Positions 9,923 to 19,608 are shown, numbered from the stretch's first letter. The stretch is 20,373 nucleotides of DNA from Silene noctiflora (GCA_009801015.1 VHZZ01009352.1:8916-29288); one strand, 5' to 3'. Made by a program: numbers and translations. The notes: a model not told the origin generated them from the letters alone.

Positions 9923-10515
9923 ATGTCGTCATCATCTTATTCATATGGTGAAGGATTCTTATTCGAATCTCATGAAGAATCGTATGAACAAATTGAAGGC
10001 ATCGTAACCCAATCTAGATTTTTGTATGTCAAACCTTTGATGTTCATCATTCACAATCTTCCATGCACAGAGGACGGGGATGGGAAGACAAAACTCTCGT
10101 ATAACCTTACCTGGTTAATATGGGTGATTCGGGTTGCCGGATTGGATTTGCTTCCAGATGTCCATCCGGCTCCTTCGCATGATGGGTTCTTCAAGGGTTG
10201 CGCACTCATCGAGTTTAGCGGGGATGAGGAGCTGGAATGATTCCATCAAGTTCGCAAACTAGAGCGAGCTTTTTATAACTATGATGCTTCAAGGCTCTGG
10301 TTTGATACTAATAATGAACTGGTAGTCCCTTATTTATGGGTTGTGAATGAAGATGACCGGGGCGAGTGTCGTATTTTTACCTACACGATCGTAATTACGA
10401 GTTAGGGACAATGCCGTTGTAATGGAAAAACGACTCGGTGGATTGGGTTCAAGGTGAAAGAGATGTTTTTAGTGATATAGTCGATGGATTTCGCACTCTG
10501 TTTCTTGATTATTAA
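9923..10515 (+). pseudogene. XS-like family protein, copy 2 (broken, best preserved)
   Basis: ATG 9923 opens a 105-residue frame: MSSSSYSYGEGF, an acidic Glu-rich stretch, then SRFLYVKPLMFIIHNLP, EDGDGK, VHPAPSHDGFFKGCALIEF and an LE-stop at 10238-10240. The same frame continues FHQVRKLERAFYNYD, LWF, VVPYLWVVNEDD. After a shift in GGGGCG (about 10360) it continues YLHDRNYELGTMPL, a stop, WKNDSVDW and a final TAA at 10513-10515. The order 'YV-P, N-P, DG, G...A-IEF, LE-AF, WF, Y-WV-DD' is how plant XS domains run in FDM/SGS3-type proteins (recalled). Catalytic residues are not expected in that domain. It could also be an unrelated transposon protein. It differs from the standard XS in its VPLSWK-like tail. 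Confidence 0.5.
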
Positions 10516-10712
10516 TTATCTTGTTTTTTTAATTTATGGTATTTGATATAATTTTTAAGATAAAATTACTTCGTATAGTTTTATTTCAATTTTGTCTAAC
10601 TTCGTTTGTTTAATTTTTAAATAAGGGAACGAAAACTTAACAAAAACCATATATATTTAAGTTTCAATTCATTAATGAAAAAAAAATAATAATAAAATAA
10701 AGACTTATCGAA
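10516..10712. other. AT-rich spacer between copies 2 and 3
   Basis: This is the convergent 3' region of the plus-strand copy 2 and the minus-strand copy 3. It is A/T-rich with poly-A near 10678-10705 and no other signal. Confidence 0.5.
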
Positions 10713-11185
10713 TTAATTATTAGAATTTGATGACGAAGGATAATCTTCATGAATTTCGGCAAAGTTTAGGTCGTATTTCGACATCTCATCTGCCATAGGG
10801 GGCAATGCCTCTATTTTCCAAGATAGAGGCACGATGATGAGATTGTGACGTGTCTTGTAATTACTCAACAAAATATGATCAACAAGGGTGGCAACCCATA
10901 GATAAGGGCCTTGTTGTCTAGCATCCGAATAGAAGTCAAGTTTTCCCGCATTTTCTCCTCCTAATTTAGCCCCTAATTTTATTTACTGTCTGACAAAAGC
11001 TTTCATGGAGGTTGGCTCAGTCAAAATTGATAAAAGCGAAGCATTGAAAACCCTGCCTGTTTGTTGACACAGGGTGGACTCTTTTAACAGCATCCACGAA
11101 GCCTAACCTTCATCCATGAAAAATCCTTCATTACACCATTTTCATTTTCATAACATACTAGGATATTATGAACAATGAAAGTAAC
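10713..11185 (-). pseudogene. XS-like family protein, copy 3 (broken)
   Basis: On the minus strand from about 11185 the product reads VTFIVHNILVCYENENG and DFSWMKVRLRG. After a shift it continues GFVDAVKRVHPVSTNRQG and FQCFAFINF, and after another shift FYSDARQQGPYLWVATL, HNLIIVPLSWKIEALPP and EIHEDYPSSSNSNN, with a stop at 10713-10715. The strand-like IVHN, VHP, F-FINF, PYLWV and VPLSW motifs match copies 1 and 2. The tail (VPLSWKIEALPP) is best preserved here and matches VPCSWEVEQLPP of copy 1. No start codon is conserved, so the N-terminus is lost. Confidence 0.5.
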
Positions 11186-11499
11186 AAGAAAGTCTTAACG
11201 AGAACGTGATTATGGTTCCGGTAAACCAGCGATACTATATATATTTTAATGAGAGGATGGAAGAAAGAGTACGTATAAATGTTTGATAAATTTGGATATT
11301 CAACTAAAACGTTAAAAAGGCATATTTATAGTCCAAATTAATAGTATAACACAAGCATTCTACATATATATACTCCTTTATTAATGTTTTGAATAAAAGA
11401 ATGCATGCATGCTATACTAATAAAGTTATACCTTTTCGCATGCATTGGTCAAATATAATACAGTTGGCTAATAAAAGAGTGATTCAAATTCTGACAACA
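11186..11499. other. Non-coding stretch right of copy 3
   Basis: No gene is seen. AT-rich sequence contains an ATGCATGCATGC run near 11400. Confidence 0.5.
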
Positions 11500-11900
11500 A
11501 TTCAGCAAAAACCGTTCGAAAAAATAATATGACAACGGTTCAGACAAAACCGTTCTTCAATAATGTAACAAAGGTTATAGAAAAACCGGTCTTGTTTTAT
11601 ATTAAATAACGGTTAGAGAAAAACCGTTGACAAAATTTGATAAGGGATGTCAACCAACCGTGTACAAAGATACGGTCGTTATAACGGTTTTGTTGTTAAC
11701 CGTTGAGAATTTAAGAAAACGGTCTTGTTCAGAACCATTGTAACATGTTTTTAATAACGGTTTCTTTGTAAACCGTTTCTCTAAATTGCGCACTTGAGGT
11801 GTCCGCCAATATTTGAGAAACAGGGATCTATGTTCCGTTATTATATGTAGTAAACCGTTGTTATATGTTCGTTGTTAAAGCGCTGAATTGGCATAGTGAT
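11500..11900 (-). mobile_element. CACTA transposon terminus with subterminal repeats
   Basis: On the minus strand the edge at 11900 reads CACTATGCCAATTCAGCGC, the CACTA signature followed by a GCCAA stretch seen in plant CACTA ends (recalled). The next 400 bases hold about ten AACGGTT/AACCGTT motifs, some as close inverted pairs (11681-11706, 11753-11785). Such short repeats in both orientations are where CACTA-encoded DNA-binding proteins act. The orientation agrees with the minus-strand transposase start at 8303. The opposite terminus is not found in the window. Confidence 0.6.
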
Positions 11901-12189
11901 TGTATAATGATTACTTTTATACCAGACTATTAAATGTGCTCTTACATGAAATAATACTACATGTAGTCCACTACATGTCCTCTTTAGTCATGCTTTATTA
12001 GCCATCACCATTCTCTACCTCCATCATCCAACATCATACATTTTCAAGAAAAAAAATTGCATTTTTCAAAAAATGAGAAATTCATTTTCCAATCTTTACC
12101 TCGAACATTCAACATTATTCTTTTCCATCTTTACATCTAAAATCTCTTCACAAACTCACAAATTGCACTTTAACATCCACCAAAAAAAA

Positions 12190-12322
12190 ATGGCAAAAGA
12201 GGTTACTATTATAACTGTTTTAGAGGAGCAAATTGATGATGGAGAAAATGAGGATAATGTATTGCTTGATGCTAATAGTATTGCAAATGACGATGAATTT
12301 GCGACGATGATGATGAGTAACA
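12190..12322 (+). CDS. Possible first exon of a decayed gene, unrecognised
   Basis: ATG 12190 has strong plant context (AAAAAAAATGGC) and encodes MAKEVTIITVLEEQIDDGEN followed by an acidic stretch and DDEFATMMMSN. A donor-like CA|GTATGT lies at 12323. Upstream is a pyrimidine/CA-rich leader (about 12000-12180). The frame stays open to 12363 if unspliced. The frame upstream to 12073 looks like leader. It lies about 1.5 kb before the FAR1 fragment at 13855, so it may be the start of the same gene, but that link is inferred. No domain is recognised. Confidence 0.3.
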
Positions 12323-12363
12323 GTATGTATTCTACATCTTGTTATGTAAAATACTATCTTTGA

Positions 12364-12600
12364 TTTATGAGTGATGAGAAATTGGTAACAATATTGTTCT
12401 TGTCAATATTGGCGTCATATTATTTGTGTTGTTTAGGGCAATATTTTGATGAGAATTAAGGGCAATATTTCTTTATCATAGATGGGCGTGAGAATTAAGG
12501 GCAATAATAGACTTACTTTGTGTAATATTATCACACAAATGCTTGAACATCATAGATAGGCATGAGCAGTAGATTAACGATTTGCTTGAACACCACTATA
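12364..12600. repeat. GAATTAAGGGCAATA and CATAGAT(G/A)GGC duplications
   Basis: GAGAATTAAGGGCAATA occurs near 12451 and 12490. CATAGATGGGCGTGAG (about 12478) and CATAGATAGGCATGAG (about 12551) are a second pair, and GCTTGAACA occurs at about 12541 and 12584. The repeats are degenerate, with no coding signal. Confidence 0.6.
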
Positions 12601-12619
12601 CTCGCATGAATGCTTATAA

Positions 12620-14890
12620 CAGTCGGCCATATTGTTACCATTTTAGAGGACAATGTTACCACGCTTGAATGGGCTTTGTTGTAAATCATATTGTTACCAT
12701 TTTAGAGAACAATGTTATAATCCTTTACTGTTGTAGTAACCAAATTTCAACGTATTCAATGAAACCATGGGAGTGGATGTTCGCTTTGTCTCTATTTTTA
12801 CATACCAAGACCAAGCAATAGCAAATGCAATTGAAAAGGTTTGACATTGTCTGAATAAGATGATAACATTCGTTACAAACTGTCATGTCACCATATTTAC
12901 TCAGATCTGTTATCATGTCAAGCTTCAGTAAAACTCAAACAAACATAAATAAAATGGTAACATATATGAATGTACATATTCGTATATGAGTTAGTGTTAC
13001 GATGTTACCATCTTACTTACTGTATGTCGTCCCTTTACAAAATCCCACATTCATAAGATGATAACATCTTAGCCCTAACTAATACGTGATCGAAGATGTA
13101 CATTCATATATGTTACCATTTTAGACACATTTCCAAAATTATTTAAGACATTGTTACATTTTTCCAATAACATACGTTCAAATCAAATGGCTACATTACT
13201 TACTAACCTAATAACATCACTAAACAAATCAAGATGTAACCATCTTAATCTATATTTGATTTCTTTGTATACATATATGTGTTAAAATTGCAAGATGATT
13301 ACATTTCCATACTAAGGTGATAACATTTTTTAACACAAAATCATATGTCACCATGTTTAGTTGAAGTATGTTACCATTATAAGATTCATTTTATCCTAAA
13401 CAAAAAAAATGTAGAATACTTACCATTTCAAATTAAGATGATACTAGTTTTACACAAACCACCCTTGTGAGTTGGGACCATCTGAGTTAATAAAAGATTC
13501 CATTTCAAAACTATTTCCAAATGAACATATTATTCAAAATGATTACATTTCCATCTATGATGGTAACATTTCGACACATACTCATATAGACACTTTTTAA
13601 AGGCAGGACACAAACTGACAATTATGGTACATTTTTCAGCATCTTATATGTCACCGCGTTCTTCCATAAATGTTATCACTATGAGATTCATTTAAATCAA
13701 ACAAAATGTATTGTAGGGTAGTTACATTTACATACTAAGATGGTAACACATTTAAGACAAAATAATATGTCACCATATTTGTTCATATATGTTACCAGAT
13801 GTTGTAATGCTTACATTTCAGTCTTATAATAGTAACATGTTATAATGTTTCTAGGTTTACCCAGCAACGAGACATCACCTATGTAAGTGGCACATTCAAC
13901 AAAATGTCATATCTCACTATGGGAAATTAAAGGATGATTGGCCATTTCAAAACTTATTCAATAAATGCCTCAACATTTGTTACAATGAGACTAAATTTGA
14001 AGAGACGTGGCAGAAAATGTTGAAAGACCATGGGTTAGAGGACTGAGCTGGGACCAGAGGTAGTTCATGTACACCGCAGTCCCGTGTCTGATATAAAAGG
14101 CGTAGAACGGCATCACGGTCAGATATGAACAATTCCGCCACATTTTGGAGGGAACGTCTTGAGTAGGACATGTTGACTCATGAGTTTATGTTAAAAATGA
14201 TATCACTGTAATACTAAAATGTTTTCATCATTAGCTCTATAATCAGTAGGCGTACTAAATGTGATATCATATTTTTGGGTTGTCTTCAAATAATTGTTAC
14301 CATTTAACTCCAGTATGTTACCATTCGAACATAATTTTATACACTGTTAAATGGTCAAGATGTACTTTGATCTGGTAACATTATAAGAAATTAATCAAAA
14401 ATTTTTTTGTAGTATATTTTAGGTAAAGTATTATATACAACTACAGTCACAAAAATGGTAACATTATACTCTTTTATGGTCACATTAAAATAAAATGAAG
14501 ATTTGATTTCAGATTATGATTAAATATGCTTATTCAACTATGTTTTCATTATAAGATTCATTCAATTCTAAACAAAGAAACCGTATAATGGTTACATTTC
14601 ATATTAAAATGACACCATGTCACCATGTTTATTCAAATATCATTAAGTCTTTTTCAAATCAACGACCGTATTCATCAAAATGGTTTCCATACTAAGATGG
14701 TAATATTCTATTTTAACATATTAAGAGACTATAGCTGCCTAAGAATAGGAATACATTTCCATTATAACATTCTATTTTACACCTTTTTCAAGTCAATTGA
14801 ACTGGTCACATACGCAAAAAAAGTTATAACATTTGTAGATGTTTATGGTTACTATTATAATTGTTCAGAAGAAAATGCGCACATTTTATA
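12620..14890. repeat. GTTACCAT/ATGGTAAC motif array in degenerate tandem units
   Basis: At least seven GTTACCAT copies (e.g. about 12634, 12693, 13013, 13111, 13370, 14295, 14317) and four ATGGTAAC copies (about 12955, 13560, 13740, 14456) lie in the stretch. There are also many GTCACCAT and GATAACAT variants. A longer unit reads ATATGTCACCATGTTTATTC..ATGTTACCATTATAAGATTC. Versions start at about 12883, 13343, 13645, 13765 and 14616, with a partial one at 14537. Spacing of the closest copies is about 120-300 bases. No gene other than the FAR1 fragment is visible. It may be eroded subterminal repeat or tandem minisatellite of a DNA transposon. Confidence 0.65.
13855..14046 (+). pseudogene. FAR1/MULE-type transposase fragment (one exon)
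   Basis: After a TTTCTAG acceptor the frame reads VYPATRHHLCKWHIQQN, then FQNLFNKCLN, then ETKFEETWQKML and KDHGLED, ending at a TGA at 14044-14046. RH-LC-WHI is the hallmark at the end of the MULE/FAR1 transposase core. The following 'F...NKCL...ET-FE--W--ML---GL-D' is the next conserved block in FAR1-related proteins. Further downstream, 14090-14170 in another frame (NGITVRYEQF) weakly resembles the next block. The FAR1 zinc-binding N-terminus and most of the core are missing. It may be a host FRS-like pseudogene or a Mutator-like element remnant. Confidence 0.6.
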
Positions 14891-15389
14891 ATAAGGTGCT
14901 TACAATGCAAAACAAACATTGTCTTACATCCCTAACATTTTGTAGAACTAATAAGTGCGTTACAAAATAACATATTATCCATCAACCACCAAGGACCAAG
15001 TCTTTCTTATTAAGACCGACAGTTAATGTATCTTCCACATCACTCTTCTGCGCGATGGTCAATTGTTACATAAGATGGTATAGGGAAAATGGTGACCCAT
15101 GTACCTCGACCTCCTTCATTTTCCTAGAATCAAAACAAATTGAAAAATCAAGGGCGAGAACACCTAAGAGGGGGAGGGGAGTGAATTAGATACTTCATTT
15201 CTTCACCTCTCGCCAAACACCAGGTGATGAATAGACCGCATGATTAACATATTAAGCGATTTTATGACATTTCGTAAGATCATCGACAAGTGGTAGCTCA
15301 AACAGTCGTGTCAACCCCTTGGTCGTCATCTACAAGACGATACATTTGTTTTGACAGTAATTAGAGTACATTTGGAGTCCGGGCCAACG
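14891..15389. other. Non-coding stretch, nothing firmly recognised
   Basis: ACCTAAGAGGGGGAGGGGAG (about 15171-15190) followed by TGAATTAG is a phrase common in plant repeats. No coding signal or clear boundary is present. Confidence 0.4.
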
Positions 15390-16290
15390 TCTTCATTTTC
15401 TAAAACCGCCTTAAAACCGAATCGAAATATTCCTAAATATTATATTAATTATTTAAATGTCGAAAATATCTTTTCTTGCGGAATAAGGAAGCTTACATCT
15501 TCCCTCATTCCTAAATAAAGCGCGAAAATCTTTCTTGCTCAGGAGGAAAGGCCTCAGGAGATGATGCAGTGGGTACTGCGCCTCTTGGAAAGGTCGTAGT
15601 GCCTCTTGCACCTCTTCTTGGGCCGGTTTTCGTTAGTTTCCAGAATATTTCCGGATTCTTTCCAAATCTTATTTTTTCCTAAATTTCCACTCGTGATTAG
15701 TATAAATAGAATCCTTCGCCTCACATATTCTTCACGCGAGTGTCTGTCCTTCTCCTATCTCTTTGAATTCTAAGACTTTTGTTATTGCTATTGACGCCTA
15801 CGTTCTTTATCACTCGACCACGTAAGCCCAGAACCTTATGGGTACCAAACTCATTGCATAGACCAAGCAATTTGACCAACTCCACCTAATCAACTCAATC
15901 AATCTCTTTTTATTAATTCTTTTTTCAAGGGCACTTTCAGTCCTACATCGAGTCGAGCAATCACTAAAACGACAATTTAGTTGATCTCACTTCGTAAACA
16001 TGTAAGTCTGAGGGTGTTAATCCACCTTAATTTTTTATTTATTTTCGGTATTTATCTTATCTAAGAATTTATAATATAAGCACGCTCAAAACCGTCTTCA
16101 AAACGTGTTTTAGAAGAAAATCTTTTTGATGAATCAACAGAGAAAGACCGTAGAGAAGAATCACATCAGCAGATGCGCCTTCTGGAATAGTTGCAGCACC
16201 TGATGCGCCTCTTCCAGAGGCTCTTTGTTTGTTGTTGCTCTTCTTCTTCTTCCTCAATTATTTGTTGCTCGTTCTTTTTTCTCTCTTATT
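15390..16290 (+). mobile_element. Probable LTR-like fragment with promoter region
   Basis: GCGCCTCTTGG/GTGCCTCTTGCACC boxes (15575-15625) precede a good TATA box, TATAAATA at 15701-15708, then a T/C-rich leader. The order of short GC boxes, TATA and leader is as in LTR U3/R. A related box set, GATGCGCC..GATGCGCCTCTTCCAGAGGC, lies at about 16174-16222. No LTR end, primer site or coding region can be fixed. Host promoter DNA is an alternative. Confidence 0.35.
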
Positions 16291-17378
16291 TTGTAACACC
16301 CTCATCCACCAAGATACATTAACAAGGCTTACCCCAATGTACGAAGGTACTACCATCTAGGCTTCCCGAAGTCATAATGAAACAAATTTAAAAGTAATAA
16401 CGTAAAATAATTACAAGTCTCCCAAAAGAAAATACAAAGTCTTAAACTCTGATGGTGATAACCAAACCATAGAGTGATAACTATTTCGGCGGAAGATAAA
16501 CTACAACTGGTGATGACTCAGCTGTGTCCAATCCCCGCAAGCTACATCAACAGCCATAACCTGCTAAACCAGCTGCTCCCCATCCCCTAATGGATCACCA
16601 CAGTATTGAAAACATAAACGGGGTCAGCCAACTATATAATCAATATAACAACAACAACATAAACAATAAATCTACAAAAACAAACTGTAACATCCATCCT
16701 CCAAACTCCATAGTAACCAGTAACCGACTACACACCAAGGTGTGTAGCTCTGCCAGATTACCCATCACAACACGTAATCCACACCGCTAGTGGGGACCCC
16801 AGCCGTACAACCAAAATCCCCGCTCATCGCAATTAGCGAACCTAGATCAATAATGTGCACATCTCCCTTGTGACGAGAGCTACAAGAGGCGAACTTGGGG
16901 TTGGAACCATCTCCCGAAAATGGCTCCACAACAACAACCAATAACCAACACAATAAATCTCAAATAAACATGAGCCATAAAAGACCGTCACATTACACCG
17001 TATATCAATTACACATCCAACTGAGTAGGGAAACTCAACCTAAACAGCAATCCAAGCACAAGGCACAGCAAGGTAGACTAGAAAGCTTCTTCTAAGAAGA
17101 CCTCACCTAATATAGTATCAACCAATCAATAAGATAGCATTCAATTGCTAAGCACCATAAACCCCCAATTAACCCAATTAGGATTTGCGTAATTATAACC
17201 ATAAAAGATAAATAACAAAGTATAAGACTTACTAATACGATCAACGCGGAAAGAGATGCAAAGGTCCCAAATTGAATAACCCTAGCCTTAAGAGTGATTA
17301 TCATAATCAGAAAAGCAGTGAACATGGTTTTATATTTTAATAAAATGATTATAGACTGATTAAGAACTGTTAGACACG

Positions 17379-17386
17379 TTTTTATA
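17379..17386 (-). promoter_or_regulatory. TATA box of the chromovirus LTR
   Basis: GTATAAAAACGTG on the minus strand lies about 55 bases downstream of the palindromic boxes of U3, the same order as in the Athila LTR. Confidence 0.45.
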
Positions 17387-17440
17387 CTTCTCTAATTATT
17401 ATAACCAAAACCGCAGAAAGCAAAATTCGACAGACCGGGT

Positions 17441-17586
17441 ACACGGTCGAGTACGTAAAACACTCGACCGAGTACGCCACACTCGATCAAGTACCCCACA
17501 CTCAATCGAGTACTCGTAATGCAGAATCCTGACTAAAACCATCACACCAGCTACTCGGTCGAGTACCCCTTACTCGGCCGAGTAAC
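17441..17586. repeat. Six (A/C)CTCGGTCGAGTAC palindromic boxes
   Basis: Boxes at about 17441, 17461, 17480, 17498, 17551 and 17570 vary around CTCGGTCGAG (CTCGACCGAG, CTCGATCAAG, CTCAATCGAG, CTCGGCCGAG). Each is flanked by GTAC or AC. They lie in U3 upstream of the TATA box, like the CCCCGATCGGGG boxes of the Athila LTR. Confidence 0.75.
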
Positions 17587-17804
17587 CTAAGACCAGAAAT
17601 CCAATGTATTACAGTCTTTCCTCCTTAAAAATGAACTTCGTCCTTAAAGTTCAAACTTATACATGTAAAGACAAACACCAACACTCACCAAAAACGAAAC
17701 ATAATCAAAGTGTAACCAAATCGTACTCAAATTGTGATCAAACAACCCAAAACGTACGCAACACTGACCAATATTGACCCAAAAACACACGCGATTATCT
17801 CATA

Positions 17805-17817
17805 CCCCCCCTTAAAA
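17805..17817 (-). promoter_or_regulatory. Polypurine tract of the chromovirus element
   Basis: TTTTAAGGGGGGG on the minus strand lies directly between the chromodomain end and the LTR start, the usual position and sequence in Tekay-like elements. Confidence 0.7.
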
Positions 17818-17825
17818 GAGCAATG

Positions 17826-18125
17826 TTACGTCCTCATAACCAAACATAACTGATCAAAAAGATGCGGATACCGTTCCTTGATTGCCTCTTCCGGTTCCCA
17901 TGTGGCATCCTCGATATTGTGATTGGTCCATAACATCTTTAGCAACACTATTTCACTGTTCCTAGTCTTACGCACCTTAGAATCAAAGATCTTCTTTGGC
18001 ACTTCCACGTAGGTCAAAGCCTCAGCCAACTCGATGTTCTCAACTTCTAGCACATGAGATGGGTCACTCACATACTTCCTGAGTTGAGACACATGGAAAA
18101 CATTATACAATTAGTCCAAGGATGG
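17826..18125 (-). pseudogene. Chromodomain and integrase C-terminus of chromovirus Pol
   Basis: The frame reads YNVFHVSQLRKYVSDPSHVL, the conserved end of the integrase, then a chromodomain-like region with ALTYVEVPKKI, DSKVRKTRNSEIVLLKMLW, NIEDATWEPEE and RYPHLF. The aromatic W and 'E-ATWEP' that line the methyl-lysine pocket region are present. Chromodomains target these elements to heterochromatin. The stop is just before the polypurine tract, as expected. The Tekay/Del clade is inferred from motif style. Confidence 0.8.
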
Positions 18126-18454
18126 TGGCAGCGCCAATCGATAAACCACCTCACCAATCCGGTCCAAGATCTCATAGGGTCCTATGAACTTCTGGCTCAA
18201 CTTACCCCTCTTACCAAAACGCATCACTCCACGCATATGTGACACTTTCAAAAGAACATTGTCATCTACCTAAAACTCGATGTCCCGGCAATGCAAATCG
18301 ACATAGCTCTTTTGCCGATCCTGAGCTGTTATCATCTTCTGTCTTATCAACCGTACTTGCACAATCATATCCTATACCATATGTAGTCCTAAAGCCACAG
18401 CTTATGCACTATCAACCCAACATATAAGACTCTTACACCTCCTCCCACACAAAG
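18126..18454 (-). pseudogene. Chromovirus integrase C-terminal linker, heavily decayed
   Basis: The minus strand shows pieces of the expected linker in shifting frames (e.g. RGKLSQKFIGPYEI, then RLALPPSLD) with several stops, such as the stop in MTPF* at 18455-18457. It joins the integrase core to the chromodomain. Confidence 0.65.
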
Positions 18455-18878
18455 CTAGAAAGGTGTCATCCCAATACTGGTGTAAAAGCTGTTGTTGTAT
18501 GAGAAATCAATCAATTCCAGCCTATCCTCCCAGGTACCACCGAACTCCATCACAAAAGCCCTCAACATGTCCTCCAAAGACTTGATGGTCCTCTCGGTCT
18601 TCCCATCTTTCGCAGGATGAAATGTCGTACTCATCTTTAAGGTAGTTCCCATCAACTCCTGCAACTCCTTCCAAACCCTGGATATATACCTCGCATCCTG
18701 ATATGACACATTGCCAACTGCATTTACTCCAAGTATCTTTCATAGGAATAAAATGAGCAAACTTTGTCAGTCGATCCACTATCACTCAAATCATGTTGTT
18801 ACCCTGCTGAGTCCTCGGTAACCCCATAATAAAGTCCATCTAAATAGACTCCCAATTCCACTCAGGTACCTCAAGAAA
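18455..18878 (-). pseudogene. Chromovirus integrase core, broken and internally deleted
   Basis: The frame shows MDFIMGLP (first catalytic Asp), VIVDRLTKFAHFIPM, then a frame change near 18720 that skips about 20 residues usually found between KDTWSK and the second Asp. The next part reads SYQDARYISRVWKEL where SDRDARF is usual, so the second catalytic Asp is Tyr. It then shows MSTTFHPAKDGKTERTIKSL with the third catalytic Glu, and DFSYNNSF. The premature stops include TGA near 18786-18788. It is inactive on several counts. Confidence 0.8.
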
Positions 18879-19247
18879 CTAAATCTTACCTTGCGGTCTT
18901 CGTTGTTCCCTCTTGACTCTCTGACAAGTCAAACATCTAGCTACAAACTCAGCTGTCTCCCTTTTCATCCCAAACCACCAAAAAGTCTTCTTTAGATCCT
19001 TATAGAGCTTGTCACCTCCTCGATGCACTGAATATGGGGTACAATGAGCCTCTGCCATAATCATCTTCCTCAGCCCCACATCATTAGGTACGCACCATCT
19101 CTCATCGAACCGAACACTCCCATCTACATGAATAGAGAACCTCAAAATTGTTCCCTTTTCCACCCCAGCTCTCCATTCTTGAATATTTAGATCAAAGGCT
19201 TGCTTATTCTTGATCTCATAAAAAAGCTCAGGTTCATCTGTCATGTC
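18879..19247 (-). pseudogene. Chromovirus integrase zinc domain (HHCC)
   Basis: The frame reads GSVRFDERWCVPND, AEAHCTPYSVHRGGDKLYKD and ARCLTCQRVKREQ. The H-x6-H (AHCTPYSVH) and C-x2-C pairs of the integrase zinc finger are intact. It is joined to the RNase H frame by a frameshift in an AAAAGGGG run at about 19255-19265. Confidence 0.85.
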
Positions 19248-19608
19248 CCCAAGAGCATCCCCTTTTCCGAATCATATGGATCCCCATCTTACTCACCTCA
19301 TCCCTAAGCCTCAATAATGACAAGGCAGTGCATAAGGAATGCACATTATGCTTACTTAATGCATCAGCAACCACATTAGCTTTCCCTTCATGGTAGATAA
19401 TCTCCATGTCATAGTCACCTATCAACTCCATCCAACTCCTCTAGTGTATATTCAGCTCCTTCTGGGTGTAGATGTACTTCAAAATCTTGTGACATAAAAA
19501 CACCTTAAAGGTTGCCCCATAGAGATAATGCCTCCAAATCTTCAGATCAAATACGACTGCACCCAATTCCAAATCGTGAGTAGGGTAATTCTCCAAAGAA
19601 GACTTCAC
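19234..19608 (-). pseudogene. Chromovirus RNase H, second half
   Basis: In frame with the upstream part after a TAA at 19609-19611: [20 protein letters not shown] (the catalytic Glu region), then [15 protein letters not shown], a TAG at 19441-19443, and ELIGDYDMEIIYHEGKANVV with ADALSK. The C-terminal catalytic Asp region (V-ADALS) is present. The usual TDHKSL is CHKIL here. Confidence 0.8.

Larger units (their letters stand above)
16292..17802 (-). mobile_element. 3' LTR of the Tekay/Del-like chromovirus element
   Basis: On the minus strand the LTR begins TGAGATAATCGCG just after a polypurine tract and ends GGTGTTACA (plus strand TGTAACACC at 16292). The length of about 1.5 kb is plausible for Tekay-type LTRs. 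U3 holds six CTCGGTCGAGTAC-like boxes (17441-17586) and a TATA box, TATAAAAA, at 17379-17386 on the minus strand. Open frames at 16590-17095 on both strands show no protein character. The first five flanking bases after its end are TATTT (16287-16291). Confidence 0.7.

Noticed and set aside
13980-14171. Minus-strand 63-residue frame
   Set aside because: It overlaps the FAR1/MULE fragment on the plus strand, which has real motif support.
12620-14890. CRISPR-like array
   Set aside because: Repeats are degenerate, in both orientations, unequally spaced, and the window is plant nuclear DNA.
14625-14891. 88-residue plus-strand frame
   Set aside because: It runs through the motif array and its Phe/Tyr/Ile-rich product looks compositional.
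16069-16257. Minus-strand Lys-rich 62-residue frame
   Set aside because: It is chance reading of a TTC-rich tract.
16590-17095. Gln/Asn-rich frames in the chromovirus LTR
   Set aside because: AACAAC-rich LTR sequence explains them, with no domain.
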